From Phocoenobacter uteri (GTDB taxonomy: Bacteria > Pseudomonadota > Gammaproteobacteria > Enterobacterales > Pasteurellaceae), in assembly GCF_900454895.1 (NCBI RefSeq), contig NZ_UGTA01000001.1:62001-126000 (forward strand): a DNA stretch of 64,000 bases, in the 5' to 3' direction. The translations under genes and the position numbers were made by a program. Within the stretch, counting starts at the first letter, position 1; every line of letters starts with the position of its first letter. Shown here one piece after another: positions 62,810 through 64,000 of this stretch. The notes beneath the pieces are model-generated. The model made no database searches. It worked only from the letters and a program-made list of their open reading frames with translations, and had not been told where the DNA came from.

Positions 62810-62944
62810 GAATATTTTTACTCTATTAGAATTCGTAGATTTTTAGGGTATGTAATGGTTTCTGTAGGGCATTTGGTCATTTTAATTACCATAATAATAC
62901 ATATACTAATAAGAGCTTTCGTTTTATTAAAATTAAAAAGCGAT

Positions 62945-63050
62945 TTTCTAGTGACTGTTTTTTTATTGCTTTATATAGTATCAATACTATGATTGTAACA
63001 AAACAGCCACTAGATAATTATAAATTATATGATTTATAGGAAATCATTTA
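62945..63050. repeat. direct repeat copy B (downstream of nhaC)
   Basis: Imperfect copy of 58582-58685. On the minus strand it reads like the malT upstream region followed by CAGTCACTAG, the codons after the malT start, but the ATG is replaced. It also contains the palindrome ATAGTATCAATACTAT (62975-62990) and the inverted pair TCTAGTGACTGTTTT / AAAACAGCCACTAGA. The rest of the 238-base gap has no gene. Confidence 0.8.
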
Positions 63051-64000
63051 GTTCACTTTCTTAGGCATTGGTTTGCCAATGATAATAAAGAAAATCCCAA
63101 AAACAAGCATTAGCATACAGTACCAAACGTAAGGGATGATATCGATTGGCGAGATAGAGCATAATCCAGCCATAACAAGTAATTGTCCACCAAATGGCGA
63201 TAAGCCACTAAATGCCGATGAAAAGAGATCTAAAATCGCCGCAATACGACTTCTATTTATTCCAATTTCATTACCGATATTTTTAGCGATTGGACCTGAA
63301 ACAATGATTGAAATTGTATTATTGGTGGTGGCGATATCTAATAAACTCACAAGGCTTGCGATACTAAATTCGCCTGCACGAACACTTTTTACATTTTTGG
63401 TTAAGTGATAAAGCAGATAATCAATGCCACCTAAATATTTCATTAACGCAACCATACCGCCCACTAAGACGGCAATTAACGCCATATCTTCCATCCAAAC
63501 CATTCCAGTGTGAATCACTTTAAAGCTTTCAAGAATCGTAAAATCTTGGTGCATAACGCCAATAATTAAGCCAGATAAAATCCCCAATCCCATAACCGGA
63601 ATCACGTGCATACCCACCAAAGAAAGCACGATAATAATCGCATAAGGTAAGATGTTCAGTAAGTTAAAATCAAGGTGTTCTGTTACCGCACTTGCATTGA
63701 CATCAACAAGCAATAATAGGGCGATATTGATAATAATTGCTGGCAGTACCATTAAGAAATTGACTTTAAATTTGTCTTTCATTGTCACTTCTTGGGTTCG
63801 GGTTGCCGCAATGGTGGTGTCTGAGATGAAAGAAAGGTTATCCCCAAACATTGCACCGCCAATTACGATCCCTGCAACTAATGGAATATCTACGCCGATT
63901 TTTGTAGCAATACCAATCGCAATCGGAGCTAAGGTTGAGACCGTTCCCATTGACGTTCCCATCGCAAAACTCAGGATACAAGACACCACGAATAAACCCG
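63048..64000 (-). CDS. nhaC: Na+/H+ antiporter NhaC family (5' end outside window)
   Basis: The last about 317 residues of a multi-helix membrane protein; the frame stays open to the window edge, so the start lies beyond 64000. Recognisable NhaC-family stretches are SFAMGTSMGTVSTLAPIAIG, GGAMFGDNLSFISDTTIAA and FSGLSPFGGQLLVMA. It exchanges sodium for protons at the inner membrane. The stop lies in or beside the direct repeat B. Confidence 0.88.
   Translation of the reverse strand, partial: GLFVVSCILSFAMGTSMGTVSTLAPIAIGIATKIGVDIPLVAGIVIGGAMFGDNLSFISDTTIAATRTQEVTMKDKFKVNFLMVLPAIIINIALLLLVDVNASAVTEHLDFNLLNILPYAIIIVLSLVGMHVIPVMGLGILSGLIIGVMHQDFTILESFKVIHTGMVWMEDMALIAVLVGGMVALMKYLGGIDYLLYHLTKNVKSVRAGEFSIASLVSLLDIATTNNTISIIVSGPIAKNIGNEIGINRSRIAAILDLFSSAFSGLSPFGGQLLVMAGLCSISPIDIIPYVWYCMLMLVFGIFFIIIGKPMPKKVN

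Overview
The window is chromosomal DNA of a low-GC gammaproteobacterium of the family Pasteurellaceae. The Tol-Pal, Com, Afu, Art and Glp/Mal proteins are all of Pasteurellaceae type. Many copies of an uptake signal with core (AC)AAGCGGT, followed by A/T-rich TTTGCAAA-like blocks, match the Actinobacillus pleuropneumoniae-type (Apl) uptake signal sequence rather than the Haemophilus influenzae type (AAGTGCGGT). I would place it in the Actinobacillus/Mannheimia/Bibersteinia side of the family and cannot name a species.

Layout. 1-3.2 kb: cytochrome bd oxidase operon cydABX-ybgE. 3.2-8.0 kb: ybgC-tolQRAB-pal cell-envelope operon. 8.1-9.0 kb: kdsD. 9.0-10.1 kb: two tandem ferritins on the minus strand. 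10.5-13.2 kb: emrAB efflux. 13.2-18.7 kb: mrcA (PBP1a), divergent from the competence operon comABC-comE, with a CRP-S (Sxy-dependent) site lying on the mrcA start. 18.8-20.7 kb: nusB-thiL-pgpA. 20.7-29.7 kb: mostly minus-strand housekeeping genes (sapF, fbaA, pgk, crcB, maeB, rpe, greB, a lipoprotein, serB). 30.0-32.8 kb: arginine importer artPIQM behind a paired ARG box. 33.0-38.3 kb: ileS, pssA, yfhL, RNase I. 38.5-42.5 kb: malP and a tri-haem peroxidase with an FNR-like site. 42.7-48.1 kb: hexose-phosphate type ABC importer with two tandem binding proteins (afuA, afuA2, afuB, afuC) behind a CRP site. 48.2-55.9 kb: accessory type I restriction-modification operon hsdM-hsdS-sir2-hsdR. 55.9-64 kb: malT, glpT, a zinc-type TonB receptor and the 3' part of an NhaC antiporter.

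The most striking region is the type I R-M operon. The methyltransferase gene hsdM starts with 27 perfect copies of a 7-bp unit directly after its ATG. This encodes nine QPATSNQ repeats and leaves the gene in frame (ON). Loss or gain of one unit puts a stop just after the tract, so this is a classic translational phase-variation switch. Between hsdS and hsdR sits a SIR2-domain gene that starts directly after the hsdS stop codon. SIR2 domains in anti-phage systems are usually NAD-depleting effectors, so the operon looks like a switchable restriction system with a built-in suicide effector. That coupling is a hypothesis.

Other points of interest are these. The competence operon lacks a recognisable comD, and its ComE secretin is short. 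One of the two AfuA proteins has lost the His-Asp pair of the sugar-phosphate site. A glpT plus TonB-receptor segment is bracketed by two imperfect ~100-bp direct repeats, one of which carries what looks like a fragment of the malT 5' end.
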